From: Vescimonas sanitatis
GTDB lineage: Bacteria > Bacillota > Clostridia > Oscillospirales > Oscillospiraceae
Assembly (NCBI RefSeq): GCF_049060325.1
Contig: NZ_JBMGPW010000011.1
Coordinates: forward strand, 1 to 64,000
Length of the DNA stretch: 64,000 bases
Direction of reading: 5' to 3'
The position numbers and the translations under genes were made by a program. The notes under the pieces were generated by a model. That model was not told the origin of the DNA and searched no databases. It saw only the letters and a list, made by a program, of their open reading frames with translations. Below, in pieces: positions 15,292-24,426 of this stretch; the stretch's first letter is position 1, and each line of letters starts with the position of its first letter.

Positions 15292-17466
15292 ATGAAGATC
15301 ATCAAGAGAAACGGCGCCGAGGTGGGCTTTGACATCACCAAGATCATTATCGCCATCACCAAGGCCAACGAGTCCGTGGAGGAAGTAGATCGGATGACGC
15401 CGGTGCAGATCCAGCGCATCGCAGAGTCCGTGGACCTGCAGTGTCAGAAGATGAACCGCGCACCTACCGTGGAGGAGATACAGGATATGGTGGAGCACTA
15501 TATCATGGCCCACGGCGCTTTCGAGGTGGCCAAGCACTATATCACCTACCGCTACACCCGTTCTCTGGTGCGTAAGTCCAATACCACCGACGACAAGATC
15601 CTCAGCCTCATCGAGTGCAACAACGAAGAGGCCAAGCAGGAGAACTCCAACAAGAACCCGGTGGTGAACTCCACCCAGCGGGACTATATGGCCGGCGAAG
15701 TCAGCCGGGACATCACCAACCGCATTCTGCTGCCCAAGGACATCGTGGAGGCCCACAATGAGGGCATCATCCACTTCCATGACACGGATTATTACGCCCA
15801 GCATATGCACAACTGCGACCTGGTCAACCTGGAGGATATGCTGCAGAACGGCACCGTCATCACCGGAACGCTGATCGAGAAGCCCCACAGCTTCGCCACC
15901 GCCTGCAACATCGCCACCCAGATCGTGGCGCAGGTAGCCAGCAACCAGTACGGCGGACAGTCCATCTCTCTGACTCATCTGGCACCCTTCGTGCAGATCA
16001 GCCGGGAAAAGATCCGCGCCAGCGTGCGGGACGAGTTCGACGCCGTGGGCGTGGCTGTCACCGAGGACAAGATCAACTCCATCGCGGAAAAGCGGCTGCG
16101 GGAGGAGATCCGCCGCGGCGTGCAGACCATACAGTATCAGGTGGTCACGCTGCTGACCACCAACGGACAGGCCCCCTTCGTGACGGTGTTCATGTATCTG
16201 GGCGAGGCCAAGAACCAGCAGGAAAAGGACGATCTGGCCCTGATCATTGAGGAGACGCTGCTGCAGCGGTACCAGGGCGTGAAGAATGAAAAGGGCGTGT
16301 GGGTCACGCCTGCGTTCCCCAAGCTCATCTATGTGCTGGAGGAGGACAACATCCGCGAGGGCAGCAAATACTGGGAGCTGACAAAGCTGGCCGCCAAGTG
16401 CACCGCCAAGCGGATGGTCCCGGACTATATCAGCGAGAAGAAGATGCTGGAGCTGAAGGTGGACAAGAACGGCAACGGCCACTGCTATCCCTGTATGGGC
16501 TGCCGCAGCTTCCTGACCCCCTATGTGGACGAGAATGGGAACCCCAAGTACTACGGGCGGTTCAATCAGGGCGTCGTGACCGTAAACCTGCCGGACATCG
16601 CCCTGAGCTCCGGCGGGAATATCGAGAAATTCTGGCGCATCTTCGACGAGCGCATGGAGCTGTGTCACCGGGCGCTGCTGTGCCGCCACGAGCGCCTGAA
16701 GGGTACGCTGTCCGACGCGGCGCCCATCCTGTGGCAGTACGGCGCCTGCGCGCGGCTGAAGAAGGGCGAGCCCATCGACAAGCTGCTGTACGGCGGGTAC
16801 TCCACCATCTCCCTGGGCTACGCGGGACTGTATGAGTGCGTGAAGTACATGACCGGCAAGAGCCACACCGACCCCAGCGCCACGCCCTTCGCACTGGAGA
16901 TCATGCACAAGCTGAACGCCGCCTGCAAGACCTGGAAGGCGCAGCACAACATCGATTTCTCCCTGTACGGCACACCGCTGGAGTCCACCACCTATAAGTT
17001 CGCCAAGTGTCTGCAGAAGCGCTTTGGCGTCATCGAGGGCATCACGGACAAGGGGTATATCACCAACAGCTATCACGTACACGTCACCGAGCCGATCGAC
17101 GCGTTCAAGAAGCTGGAGTTTGAGGCACAGTTCCAGCACCTGTCCCCCGGCGGAGCCATCAGCTACGTGGAGGTGCCGGATATGCAGAACAATCTGGACG
17201 CGGTGCTGGAGGTGATGAAGTTCATCTACGATCACATCATCTACGCAGAGCTGAACACCAAGAGCGACTACTGCCAGGTGTGCGGCTGGGACGGCGAGAT
17301 CGAGGTGGTCGAGGAGGACGGCAAGCTGATCTGGAAATGCCCCCAGTGCGGCAACACGGATCAGGACAAGATGAACGTGGCCCGGCGGACCTGCGGCTAC
17401 ATCGGCACACAGTTCTGGAATCAGGGGCGGACCCAGGAGATCAAGGACCGCGTACTGCACCTGTAA
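15292..17466 (+). CDS. nrdD: Anaerobic (class III) ribonucleoside-triphosphate reductase NrdD
   Basis: NrdD reduces NTPs to dNTPs under anoxia using a glycyl radical and formate-type chemistry. The 724-residue protein has an N-terminal ATP cone (about 1-95, KIIKRNGAEVGFDITKI), the catalytic barrel (HDTDYYAQHMHNCDL, GGQSISLTHLAPFV), a C-terminal zinc site (CQVC and CPQC) and the glycyl radical motif RRTCGY with the radical glycine at G702. The ATG at 15292 follows GGAGG; an in-frame ATG at 15244 has no such site. Control by NrdR is suggested by the three boxes upstream. Its activase gene nrdG follows after a terminator. Confidence 0.97.
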   Translation: MKIIKRNGAEVGFDITKIIIAITKANESVEEVDRMTPVQIQRIAESVDLQCQKMNRAPTVEEIQDMVEHYIMAHGAFEVAKHYITYRYTRSLVRKSNTTDDKILSLIECNNEEAKQENSNKNPVVNSTQRDYMAGEVSRDITNRILLPKDIVEAHNEGIIHFHDTDYYAQHMHNCDLVNLEDMLQNGTVITGTLIEKPHSFATACNIATQIVAQVASNQYGGQSISLTHLAPFVQISREKIRASVRDEFDAVGVAVTEDKINSIAEKRLREEIRRGVQTIQYQVVTLLTTNGQAPFVTVFMYLGEAKNQQEKDDLALIIEETLLQRYQGVKNEKGVWVTPAFPKLIYVLEEDNIREGSKYWELTKLAAKCTAKRMVPDYISEKKMLELKVDKNGNGHCYPCMGCRSFLTPYVDENGNPKYYGRFNQGVVTVNLPDIALSSGGNIEKFWRIFDERMELCHRALLCRHERLKGTLSDAAPILWQYGACARLKKGEPIDKLLYGGYSTISLGYAGLYECVKYMTGKSHTDPSATPFALEIMHKLNAACKTWKAQHNIDFSLYGTPLESTTYKFAKCLQKRFGVIEGITDKGYITNSYHVHVTEPIDAFKKLEFEAQFQHLSPGGAISYVEVPDMQNNLDAVLEVMKFIYDHIIYAELNTKSDYCQVCGWDGEIEVVEEDGKLIWKCPQCGNTDQDKMNVARRTCGYIGTQFWNQGRTQEIKDRVLHL

Positions 17467-17480
17467 TTCTCTTCAAACGC

Positions 17481-17509
17481 GGGGCGGGCTTATGCCCGCC
17501 CCTGTTTTT
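17481..17509 (+). terminator. Terminator between nrdD and nrdG
   Basis: GGGGCGGGC and GCCCGCCCC form a perfect 9-bp stem around TTAT, followed by TGTTTTT. It implies nrdG is made from readthrough or its own weak promoter; a TATACT at 17573-17578 could be the -10, without a clear -35. Confidence 0.85.
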
Positions 17510-17598
17510 CACCTTGCTTTTTCCCCCTTTATTTTTCAGCTCTATTTTAATATTATTTTAACCTTTGTGGTCTATACTCAGGGTCAGGAGGTCGTTCC

Positions 17599-18132
17599 AT
17601 GCATTACGGAGAATTGAAGAAATGTGATATTGCCAACGGTATCGGCGTGCGGGTGACGCTGTTCGTATCCGGCTGCACCAACCGCTGCCCGGACTGCTTT
17701 CAGCCCCAGACGTGGGATTTTGACTACGGAAAGGAATTCACGGAGGACACCAAGGCGGAGATATTCGCGGAGCTGGACAAGCCCTTTGTAAACGGACTGA
17801 CGGTGCTGGGCGGCGAGCCCTTCGAGCCGCGGAACCAGCGGGAGCTGCTGCCGCTGCTGCGGGAGGTCAAGGCGAAGTATCCGGGCAAGACCATATGGTG
17901 CTTTACCGGGTTCCGGCTGGACGATGAGCTGCTGGCAGACGGCAGCTATCCCCGGTGCGAGGCAACGGATGAGATGCTCGCGTGCATCGACGTGCTGGTG
18001 GACGGACGGTTTATGAAGGAACTGAAGGATATCTCGCTGCAGTTCCGGGGCAGCCGGAACCAGCGGGTCATCGATATGAACCGAACAAGGGAGACGGGCA
18101 CCGTCACCCTCTGGGATAAGCTAAGACGATAA
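17599..18132 (+). CDS. nrdG: Anaerobic ribonucleotide reductase activase NrdG
   Basis: NrdG is the radical-SAM enzyme that generates the glycyl radical on NrdD. The 177-residue protein carries the cluster motif CTNRCPDC (C26, C30, C33) and the glycine-rich SAM region VLGGEPFEP. Length is near the usual 155-175 residues. The ATG is preceded by AGGAGG. It lies 132 bp after nrdD with a terminator between, so the two are not obligatorily co-transcribed. Confidence 0.95.
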   Translation: MHYGELKKCDIANGIGVRVTLFVSGCTNRCPDCFQPQTWDFDYGKEFTEDTKAEIFAELDKPFVNGLTVLGGEPFEPRNQRELLPLLREVKAKYPGKTIWCFTGFRLDDELLADGSYPRCEATDEMLACIDVLVDGRFMKELKDISLQFRGSRNQRVIDMNRTRETGTVTLWDKLRR

Positions 18133-18155
18133 GAGCGAGACGCAGGAGGTACGGT

Positions 18156-18980
18156 ATGAAAAAGTATTGGGTGCCGGGGCTGGCGGCTCTGCTGTGCGCC
18201 ATGGCGGTGCTGGCCGGGTGCGGTCAGACCCAGAACAGCGGGCAGGACGGCGCGACGGATGCGGGCTACAACGCCGGGAACGGTGACGTGGTGCAGCTGA
18301 ACGGTTTTCGCGCCATCGACATTGAATGGGTCAGCGGACAGGTGAATGTGGAGCTGTACGACGGTGAGGGCATACAGCTGTCGGAGACGATGATGGACGG
18401 CAGCGATGCGGCACTGAAGATGGAATGGCAGGTAAACGAGGACAAGGGCACGCTGGACATACGCTCCCAGCCCCAGCTGATGAGCGCAACGGAGGAGAAG
18501 CGTCTGGTGGTGAGGCTGCCCCGAAGCCTTGTGCTGCACGAGCTGGACATCAAGACGGTCAGTGCCGGGGTATCGGTGGATCTGACGGACGAGGACACGC
18601 TGACGCTTCAGGAGCTTGACGTCACCAGCGTCAGCGGTGAGATCAGTGTCTATGCGGCCAACGCCGGGGAGATATCCCTGTCCACCACCAGCGGAAGCAT
18701 CAGCGGAAGCGTCCGCACCCAAAAGCTGGAGGCGGACAGCGGCAGCGGCAGCATTGACCTGGCGCTGGACATCATGCCGACAGAACTGGAAGCAGAAACC
18801 AGCAGCGGGAGCATCGTCATGCAGCTGTGCGATCTCAGCACGCTGCCCTCTCCCCTGCCGGTAGAATTTAAGACCACCAGCGGCAAGCTCAGCAGCGACG
18901 TGACCTTCACTACGGTGGAGGACGCCGCGTGGGAATTCCAGACGGTCAGTGGAAACGTGGAGCTGCTGACGGTACGGTAA
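18156..18980 (+). CDS. DUF4097 family lipoprotein
   Basis: The 274-residue protein has a lipoprotein signal (MKKYWVPGL to VLAGC, with C22 as the lipidated cysteine), a low-complexity linker, and a repetitive beta-rich domain with recurrent S-G-x-I/S-G-S units (VSGEISVYAAN, TTSGSISGSVRT, DSGSGSIDLAL, TSSGSIVMQL, TTSGKLSSDV, TVSGNVELL) typical of DUF4097 adhesin-like beta-helices. It should be tethered to the outer face of the membrane. It follows nrdG by 24 bp but has no obvious link with nucleotide reduction. Function unknown. Confidence 0.82.
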   Translation: MKKYWVPGLAALLCAMAVLAGCGQTQNSGQDGATDAGYNAGNGDVVQLNGFRAIDIEWVSGQVNVELYDGEGIQLSETMMDGSDAALKMEWQVNEDKGTLDIRSQPQLMSATEEKRLVVRLPRSLVLHELDIKTVSAGVSVDLTDEDTLTLQELDVTSVSGEISVYAANAGEISLSTTSGSISGSVRTQKLEADSGSGSIDLALDIMPTELEAETSSGSIVMQLCDLSTLPSPLPVEFKTTSGKLSSDVTFTTVEDAAWEFQTVSGNVELLTVR

Positions 18981-18990
18981 AAGCGCGCGA

Positions 18991-19022
18991 AAAATGACCG
19001 CCCTTACGGGCGGTCATTTTTT
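18991..19022. terminator. Bidirectional terminator
   Basis: AAAATGACCGCCC and GGGCGGTCATTTT pair around TTAC, serving the convergent DUF4097 and pduL genes. Confidence 0.9.
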
Positions 19023-19029
19023 GCACTTG

Positions 19030-19593
19030 TCAGCGGACCAGCTCGCCCACGGTGGGGCCATTGGCAGCCTGGGACTCGTCGGTGTCGATGTGCATAGTGG
19101 TAGCACCGCCCACATTGACGCGGACAACTACATCGTCGAAGATCAGCTTGCGGCCTTCGCCGCCGCAGGCGACCTTGATGATCTCGCCGTTCTTGATGCC
19201 CATGGCGGCGGCATCCTCCTCGGTGACGTGCAGATGGCGCTTCGCCACGATGACGCCCTCGGACAGCTCCACCTCACCGGCGGGCCCGATCAGCTTACAG
19301 GCGCCGGAGCCCTTCACGTCGCCGCTTTCGCGGATGGGGGCGTCGATGCCCAGGGTGCGGGCGTCCGTGGCGGAAACCTCCACCTGGTCCGCCTTACGGG
19401 TGGGGCCCAGGATGGACACATTGGCCATCTCCTTCTTGGGGCCGACGATGGTCAGGCGCTCGTTGCAGGCGTACTGGCCGGGATAGGACAGGGGCTTGCG
19501 GATGGTCAGCTGATAGCCTGCGCCGAACAGCTTTTCCACAGTCTCCTGGGTCAGGTGGATGTGACGTGCGGACGTCTCGATCATAAAGCTCAT
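19030..19593 (-). CDS. pduL: Phosphate propanoyltransferase (PduL-type phosphotransacylase)
   Basis: PduL enzymes exchange CoA and phosphate on short acyl groups, giving acyl phosphate for ATP formation by acetate/propionate kinase. The 187-residue protein has both zinc-binding histidine motifs, ARHIHLT near residue 10 and AKRHLHVT in the second half, and the FGPTRK-like ILGPTRKADQVEVS segment. No microcompartment shell genes and no encapsulation-type N-terminal extension are seen, so it is probably a cytosolic phosphotransacylase. A GGAGAG site precedes the ATG. Confidence 0.92.
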   Translation of the reverse strand: MSFMIETSARHIHLTQETVEKLFGAGYQLTIRKPLSYPGQYACNERLTIVGPKKEMANVSILGPTRKADQVEVSATDARTLGIDAPIRESGDVKGSGACKLIGPAGEVELSEGVIVAKRHLHVTEEDAAAMGIKNGEIIKVACGGEGRKLIFDDVVVRVNVGGATTMHIDTDESQAANGPTVGELVR

Positions 19594-19624
19594 AGTGATA
19601 CTCTCCTTTGTGTGGTTTTTGCGT

Positions 19625-20170
19625 TTATTTCTTTTTGAGTGGGTACAGATCTTTTTCGGAGATGCGTTCCAGCGTCTCCACTTCGCCGACGCAGAAGTAG
19701 TTTTTGCTCTCAGCCACCAGGGTACCGGTCAGGCGGACACAGTCGCCCCGGCGCATAAGCTTCGCCTCGTCCAGCAGCTCTGCGCTGCCCGAAAGACGGA
19801 CGGTAAGGCCGAAGCCGGTGTCGATCTCCCCGGCGCTGTTCAGATACCACCAGGGGAAGCGCAGCTCCACCGCGCGGCCGGCATAGCGGCCCTGGGCGCC
19901 GCGGAGATACTCGGTCTTCACCTGCTCAAAGGTGCGGGGGACGAGTTCTCCGTCCGGCATGGGGAAATAGAGCGTGCCGTACAAGCGGCCGAAGCGCTTG
20001 ATGCGCTGACCGTGACGACTGACCATCAGGAACAGGACCACGACGGCCAGCAGGGCACCGTACATACCGTGGCCCTCGATCAGGCTCCAGGCAAAGACGG
20101 CGACGGCAATGAGGAGCAGCACACGGTTCATGTCATCCTGTCCGCCCCAGATATCTTTCAGTCGGTTCAT
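19625..20170 (-). CDS. Hypothetical membrane protein
   Basis: The 181-residue product has two close hydrophobic helices (VLLLIAVAVFAWSLI and YGALLAVVVLFLMV) near its start, then a soluble beta-rich domain (RFPWWYLNSAGEID, then GDCVRLTGTLVAESKNYFCVGEVETLE) with the look of an OB-fold. I do not recognise a family. The ATG at 20170 is chosen because AGGAGGG lies 8 bases upstream, rather than an upstream in-frame start at 20251. The gene is 31 bp upstream of pduL on the same strand and may be co-transcribed. Confidence 0.65.
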   Translation of the reverse strand: MNRLKDIWGGQDDMNRVLLLIAVAVFAWSLIEGHGMYGALLAVVVLFLMVSRHGQRIKRFGRLYGTLYFPMPDGELVPRTFEQVKTEYLRGAQGRYAGRAVELRFPWWYLNSAGEIDTGFGLTVRLSGSAELLDEAKLMRRGDCVRLTGTLVAESKNYFCVGEVETLERISEKDLYPLKKK

Positions 20171-20258
20171 AAGCGCCCTCCTTTTCTCAACAGCACTCAT
20201 CTTACCACACCGCGGCGGCGTATGCAAGGGAAATTGCCATGCGCGGTACAATTTCCTC

Positions 20259-20286
20259 TTGTATTCGGCAAAAAATCTGCTATAAT
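20259..20286 (+). promoter_or_regulatory. Promoter of the LysR-type regulator gene
   Basis: TTGTAT (20259-20264) and TATAAT (20281-20286) are 16 bp apart, 55 bp before the ATG. Confidence 0.7.
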
Positions 20287-20340
20287 CAAAACAACGATTT
20301 TTTGCGGTGCTATCACCGAAACTAATAGGAGGCGGTTTTT

Positions 20341-21237
20341 ATGTCCGTAAAGCTGGAGCTGTACCGGGTTTTTAAGGAGGTCGCCGAGGTGGGCAACATC
20401 ACGGCCGCGGCACAGGCACTGTATATCTCCCAGTCGGCGGTGAGCCAGTCCATCAAGCAGCTGGAGCGCGACCTGCAGACCCGTCTGTTCGCGCGGAACA
20501 GCCGTGGCGTGACGCTGACCGCCGAGGGGCAGATGCTGTATGAGTACGTCCGCAGCGCCATGGGCCTGCTGGAGACGGGCGAGGAAAAGCTGAGCCAGAC
20601 CCGGGAATTGCAGATGGGACAGCTGACCATCGGCGCCAGCGACACCGTGACCAGCCAGTTCCTGCTGCCGTATCTGGACACGTTCCACAAGCGGCACCCG
20701 GCCATCCACATCCAGATCGTGTCCGGACGAAGCCACAAGGTGCTGGGGCTGCTGCGCTCCGGCAAGGTGGACATCGCCTTCGCCAGCACGCCGGCGGACG
20801 ATGCCGGACTACGGATATATCCCTGCTTCGATACCCACGCCATCTTTGTGGCGGGGGCGGAGTATCCCTGCGACTTCCGGCACGTATACACGCTGGAGGA
20901 GATCGCGGCGTTCCCGCTGATCCTGCTGGAGCGCAAGGCCTCCAGCCGTTTGTATCTGGAACGGTTCTTTTTGCAGAATGGGCTGAAGCTGAACCCGGAG
21001 ATCGAGCTGGGCGCCCGGAGCCTGCTGGTGGACCTGGCGGCCATCGGCTTCGGTGTGGCCGGCGTGACGGAGGAGTTCGTCCGGAAGGAGCTGGACAGCG
21101 GACGGTTGAAAAAGCTGAAGACCTCCTTTGAGATACCGGCCCGCAGCGTGGATATGTGCCTGCTGAGCGATGTGCCCCAGTCCGCTGCCGCGGAGCGGTT
21201 CACGGACTTTGTCAAGGACAGCTTATCCAAGCTATGA
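20341..21237 (+). CDS. LysR-family transcriptional regulator
   Basis: The 298-residue protein has the N-terminal winged helix-turn-helix (VGNITAAAQALYISQSAVSQ, about residues 17-36, then KQLERDLQTRLFARNSRGV) and a C-terminal periplasmic-binding-like effector domain (about 90-298). Closest in appearance to CysL/YwfK-like or CynR-type members; effector unknown. LysR proteins often regulate an adjacent divergent gene, here the membrane-protein/pduL unit at 19030-20170, but that is only an inference from position. Confidence 0.88.
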   Translation: MSVKLELYRVFKEVAEVGNITAAAQALYISQSAVSQSIKQLERDLQTRLFARNSRGVTLTAEGQMLYEYVRSAMGLLETGEEKLSQTRELQMGQLTIGASDTVTSQFLLPYLDTFHKRHPAIHIQIVSGRSHKVLGLLRSGKVDIAFASTPADDAGLRIYPCFDTHAIFVAGAEYPCDFRHVYTLEEIAAFPLILLERKASSRLYLERFFLQNGLKLNPEIELGARSLLVDLAAIGFGVAGVTEEFVRKELDSGRLKKLKTSFEIPARSVDMCLLSDVPQSAAAERFTDFVKDSLSKL

Positions 21238-21374
21238 GCAGGGCTTTTCGCTCCGGTAAAACCCACAAAAAACAGCAAAACACGCCTAAATAGTTCTCCG
21301 TTTTTCCCTGTCGCTTTTCCCTGCGAAATCAGGTATAGTAGGTGTACTATATCTCACGAGAGGAAGTGGTGGTC

Positions 21375-21953
21375 ATGCAGCAGCTGAAGGAGCGTATCCT
21401 GCGGGAGGGCCGCGTCCTGCCCGGTAACATCATCAAGGTGGACGGTTTTTTGAACCATCGCGTCGACACGGCGCTGATGCGGGATCTGGCGGACGAGTTT
21501 GCCAAGTATTTTGACGTAAAAAATATCACGATGGTGCTTACGGCAGAGGCCAGCGGTATTGCGCTGGCGACGATCTGCGCCGAACGGTATGGTGTACCCA
21601 TGGTCTTTGCCAAGAAGGCCAAGAGCGACAACATCGAGGGCGGTCTGTACCAGAGTGATATTTTTTCTTACACCTACAAGAAAAAGGTCACACTGCTGGT
21701 GAGCCAGGACTGGATCACCAAGGACGACAAGGTTCTCATCATTGACGACTTCATGGCCAAGGGCTACGCCATGCGCGGCCTGATCGACATCGTGAACAAG
21801 GCCGGCGCGCAGCTGGCGGGCATCGGCGTGGCGGTGGAGAAGGGCTTTCAGGACGGCGGCGACAGCCTGCGCCGGGAGGGCTATCCCATCAAATCCCTGG
21901 CCGTTATCGACAGCGCCGAGAACGGCGTGATCCGCTTCCGGGAGGACGACTGA
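21375..21953 (+). CDS. xpt: Xanthine phosphoribosyltransferase
   Basis: Xpt converts xanthine and PRPP to XMP for purine salvage; GuaA, encoded next, turns XMP into GMP, so the pair completes salvage from xanthine. The 192-residue protein shows the Xpt start (LKERILREGRVLPGNIIKVD, LNHRVDT) and the PRPP loop KVLIIDDFMAKGYAM. The ATG at 21375 gives the normal family length; an upstream ATG at 21342 adds 11 residues without a suitable site. guaA begins one base after the stop. I looked for a purine riboswitch upstream and did not find its conserved core. Confidence 0.94.
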   Translation: MQQLKERILREGRVLPGNIIKVDGFLNHRVDTALMRDLADEFAKYFDVKNITMVLTAEASGIALATICAERYGVPMVFAKKAKSDNIEGGLYQSDIFSYTYKKKVTLLVSQDWITKDDKVLIIDDFMAKGYAMRGLIDIVNKAGAQLAGIGVAVEKGFQDGGDSLRREGYPIKSLAVIDSAENGVIRFREDD

Positions 21954-21954
21954 C

Positions 21955-23484
21955 ATGAAAAAGGTGCTGGTTCTGGATTTCGGCGGGCAGTATAACCTGC
22001 TGGTGGCACGGCGTGTCCGTGAGTGCGGCGTATACTGCGAGATCAAGTCCTATCGGCTGAGCATGGCAGATATCCGCGCCTTTGGGCCAGATGCGCTGAT
22101 CCTCACCGGCGGCCCCGCCACCGTGTTCGAGCCCAACGCCCCCATGGTGGACAGAGCGCTGTTTGAAATGGGCATCCCCGTGCTGGGCATCTGCTACGGG
22201 CAGCAGCTGATGATGCAGCTGCTGGGCGGTCAGTGCCGCAAGGCGGAGACGCGGGAGTATGGCAAGATACAGCTGACCCACACGGCCTCCCCTCTGTTTG
22301 CCGGTGTGCCGGAGACGTCCGTGTGCTGGATGAGCCACGGCGTGGAGGTGGAGCGTATCGCCCCGGGCTTTAAGGTCATCGCGACCACCGACGGCTGCGG
22401 CTTCGCCGCTGTGGAAAACTCGGATCGGAAGCTGTATGGCGTGCAGTTCCACCCGGAGGTGCAGCACACGGAGTACGGTATGCAGGTGCTGGAAAACTTC
22501 CTGTACAAGGTATGCGGCTTCAGCGCCGAGTGGACCATGGCGTCCTATCTGGACGAGGCCGTAGCGGAATGCCGGCGGCAGATCGGCAGCGGTCGGGTAC
22601 TGCTGGCGCTGTCCGGCGGCGTGGACAGTTCGGTGGCGGCAGCGCTTTTGCAGCGGGCGGTTGGCGATCAGCTGACGTGCATTTTCGTGGACCACGGACT
22701 GCTGCGAAAAGACGAGGGCGACCAGGTGGAGCAGGTGATGAAGCATCAGTTCCATGTGGATGTGCGCCGCGTCAACGCGGGACCGCGCTTCCTGAGCAAG
22801 CTGGCTGGCGTTACCGAGCCGGAGCACAAGCGGAAGATCATCGGCGAGGAATTCATCCGGGTCTTTGAGGAAGAAGCCAAGAAAATCGGCGCGGTGGACT
22901 TCTTGGCTCAGGGTACCATCTATCCCGATGTGGTGGAGTCCGGCCTGGGCGGAGAGAGCGTGGTCATCAAGAGCCACCATAACGTGGGCGGCCTGCCGGA
23001 CTGCGTGGATTTCAAGGAGATCGTGGAGCCGCTGCGGCGGCTGTTCAAGGATGAGGTGCGGAAGCTGGGCACCGAGCTGGGACTGCCGGACGAGCTGGTG
23101 TGGCGACAGCCCTTCCCTGGTCCCGGTCTGGCCATCCGCGTTATCGGCGATATCACCGAGGAAAAGCTGACCATTCTGCGGGAGGCGGACGCCATCTTCC
23201 GGGAGGAGATGAAGCTGGCCGGTCTGGACCGCACCACCAGCCAGTTCTTCGCAGTGCTGACCGATCTGCGGAGCGTGGGCGTCATGGGCGACGAGCGCAC
23301 CTACGACTACACGCTGGCACTGCGGGCCGTGCAGAGCCAGGACTTTATGACAGCCACCTGGTCCCGCCTGCCCTATGAGCTGCTGGACAAGGTCTCCGGC
23401 CGGATCGTGGGTGAGGTGAAGCACATCAACAGAATTTGCTATGACATCACCTCCAAGCCGCCGGCAACGGTGGAGTGGGAATGA
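21955..23484 (+). CDS. guaA: GMP synthase (glutamine-hydrolysing)
   Basis: GuaA aminates XMP to GMP with glutamine as donor. The 509-residue protein has the class I amidotransferase domain (GICYGQQ with the nucleophilic cysteine, then VQFHPEVQHTEYG), the ATP pyrophosphatase P-loop LALSGGVDSSVAAALL and the C-terminal dimerisation domain (AVQSQDFMTATWSRLP, ending KPPATVEWE). Full length. It starts one base after xpt, indicating translational coupling in a two-gene xanthine-to-GMP unit. Confidence 0.97.
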   Translation: MKKVLVLDFGGQYNLLVARRVRECGVYCEIKSYRLSMADIRAFGPDALILTGGPATVFEPNAPMVDRALFEMGIPVLGICYGQQLMMQLLGGQCRKAETREYGKIQLTHTASPLFAGVPETSVCWMSHGVEVERIAPGFKVIATTDGCGFAAVENSDRKLYGVQFHPEVQHTEYGMQVLENFLYKVCGFSAEWTMASYLDEAVAECRRQIGSGRVLLALSGGVDSSVAAALLQRAVGDQLTCIFVDHGLLRKDEGDQVEQVMKHQFHVDVRRVNAGPRFLSKLAGVTEPEHKRKIIGEEFIRVFEEEAKKIGAVDFLAQGTIYPDVVESGLGGESVVIKSHHNVGGLPDCVDFKEIVEPLRRLFKDEVRKLGTELGLPDELVWRQPFPGPGLAIRVIGDITEEKLTILREADAIFREEMKLAGLDRTTSQFFAVLTDLRSVGVMGDERTYDYTLALRAVQSQDFMTATWSRLPYELLDKVSGRIVGEVKHINRICYDITSKPPATVEWE

Positions 23485-23520
23485 TACGACCCCAAAGGTG
23501 GCCAAAAACTACAAATACGC

Positions 23521-23549
23521 CAAAACCTCCGGCTTCGCCGGAGGTTTTG
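23521..23549 (+). terminator. Terminator after guaA
   Basis: CAAAACCTCCGGC and GCCGGAGGTTTTG form a perfect 13-bp stem around TTC. The T-tract is short (GTTTTGGTTG). Confidence 0.75.
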
Positions 23550-23606
23550 GTTGTACCACGACAAAAGTTGTGGTATGCTGATGAAAAACAGCGGAGGAAC
23601 ACACCT

Positions 23607-24362
23607 ATGCGTCTGATCTCATGGAATGTGAACGGGCTGCGGGCCTGTCTGAATAAAGGTTTCCTGGCCTTCTGCGCCCTTGCGGACGCGGATGTCATCT
23701 GTCTGCAGGAGACGAAGATGCGGCCGGAGCAGGCGCAGTTTGAGCTGGAGGGCTATCACCGATTCTGGAACAGCGCCGACAAGGCCGGATATTCCGGCAC
23801 GGCTGTTTTCACCCGACGGGAGCCGCTGGCGGTGACATACGACTTTGGCGAGGATATCCACCGGCATGAGGGACGGGTCATCACGGCGGAGTACGAGGAT
23901 TTCTTTCTGGTGTGCTGCTACACACCCAATTCCAAGGACCAGCTGGCACGGCTGGACTACCGGATGGCGTGGGAGGACGACCTGCGGGAATACCTCTTGG
24001 AACTGGACGCCAAAAAGCCGGTGGTGTACTGCGGGGACCTGAACGTGGCCCATCAGGAGATCGACCTGAAAAATCCCCAGTCTAATCGGATGAACCCAGG
24101 CTTCTCCGACGAGGAACGGGACAAAATGACGCAGCTGCTGAGCAGCGGGTTCGTGGACACGTTCCGGGCGCTGTATCCAAAGCGGACCGGGGCGTACTCC
24201 TGGTGGAGCTACCGCTTTCACGCACGGGAGAACAACGCGGGGTGGCGTATTGACTACTTTATCGTGTCAGCACGGCTGATGCCCCGGGTGAAGAATGCGG
24301 ATATCTGGCCGGAAATCACCGGCAGCGACCACTGTCCGGTGGTGTTGGAGCTGACGGAGTAG
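23607..24362 (+). CDS. exoA: Exodeoxyribonuclease III (AP endonuclease)
   Basis: This base-excision repair enzyme cleaves at abasic sites and removes 3' blocks. The 251-residue EEP-family protein shows MRLISWNVNGLRACL, LQETKMRPEQ (catalytic E), YCGDLNVAHQEIDL and a C-terminal GSDHCPVVLEL, all metal or catalytic motifs intact. Length is normal. GGAGGAA precedes the ATG; a longer frame extending back to 23475 overlaps the guaA end and the terminator and is rejected. Confidence 0.95.
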   Translation: MRLISWNVNGLRACLNKGFLAFCALADADVICLQETKMRPEQAQFELEGYHRFWNSADKAGYSGTAVFTRREPLAVTYDFGEDIHRHEGRVITAEYEDFFLVCCYTPNSKDQLARLDYRMAWEDDLREYLLELDAKKPVVYCGDLNVAHQEIDLKNPQSNRMNPGFSDEERDKMTQLLSSGFVDTFRALYPKRTGAYSWWSYRFHARENNAGWRIDYFIVSARLMPRVKNADIWPEITGSDHCPVVLELTE

Positions 24363-24382
24363 GGCATTATCTGTAGCGAGCA

Positions 24383-24411
24383 AAAAAGACCGCCTTTCGG
24401 CGGTCTTTTTC
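24383..24411. terminator. Bidirectional terminator between exoA and srtB
   Basis: AAAAAGACCGCC and GGCGGTCTTTTT pair around TTTC, with A and T tracts on both flanks; it resembles the one at 5265-5292. Confidence 0.9.
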
Positions 24412-24426
24412 GTATAACGACATTTT

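Noticed and set aside
15205..17460. Long minus-strand open frame (751 codons) opposite nrdD
   Set aside because: Antisense shadow of nrdD in GC-rich sequence; its composition is abnormal for a protein and it would run over the nrdD promoter.
19030..19593. PduL as part of a bacterial microcompartment
   Set aside because: No shell protein genes are nearby and no encapsulation-type N-terminal extension is visible.
21240..21374. Possible purine riboswitch before xpt-guaA
   Set aside because: The conserved loop and junction sequences of the purine aptamer are not present; I see only a weak TATAGT-type -10 region.
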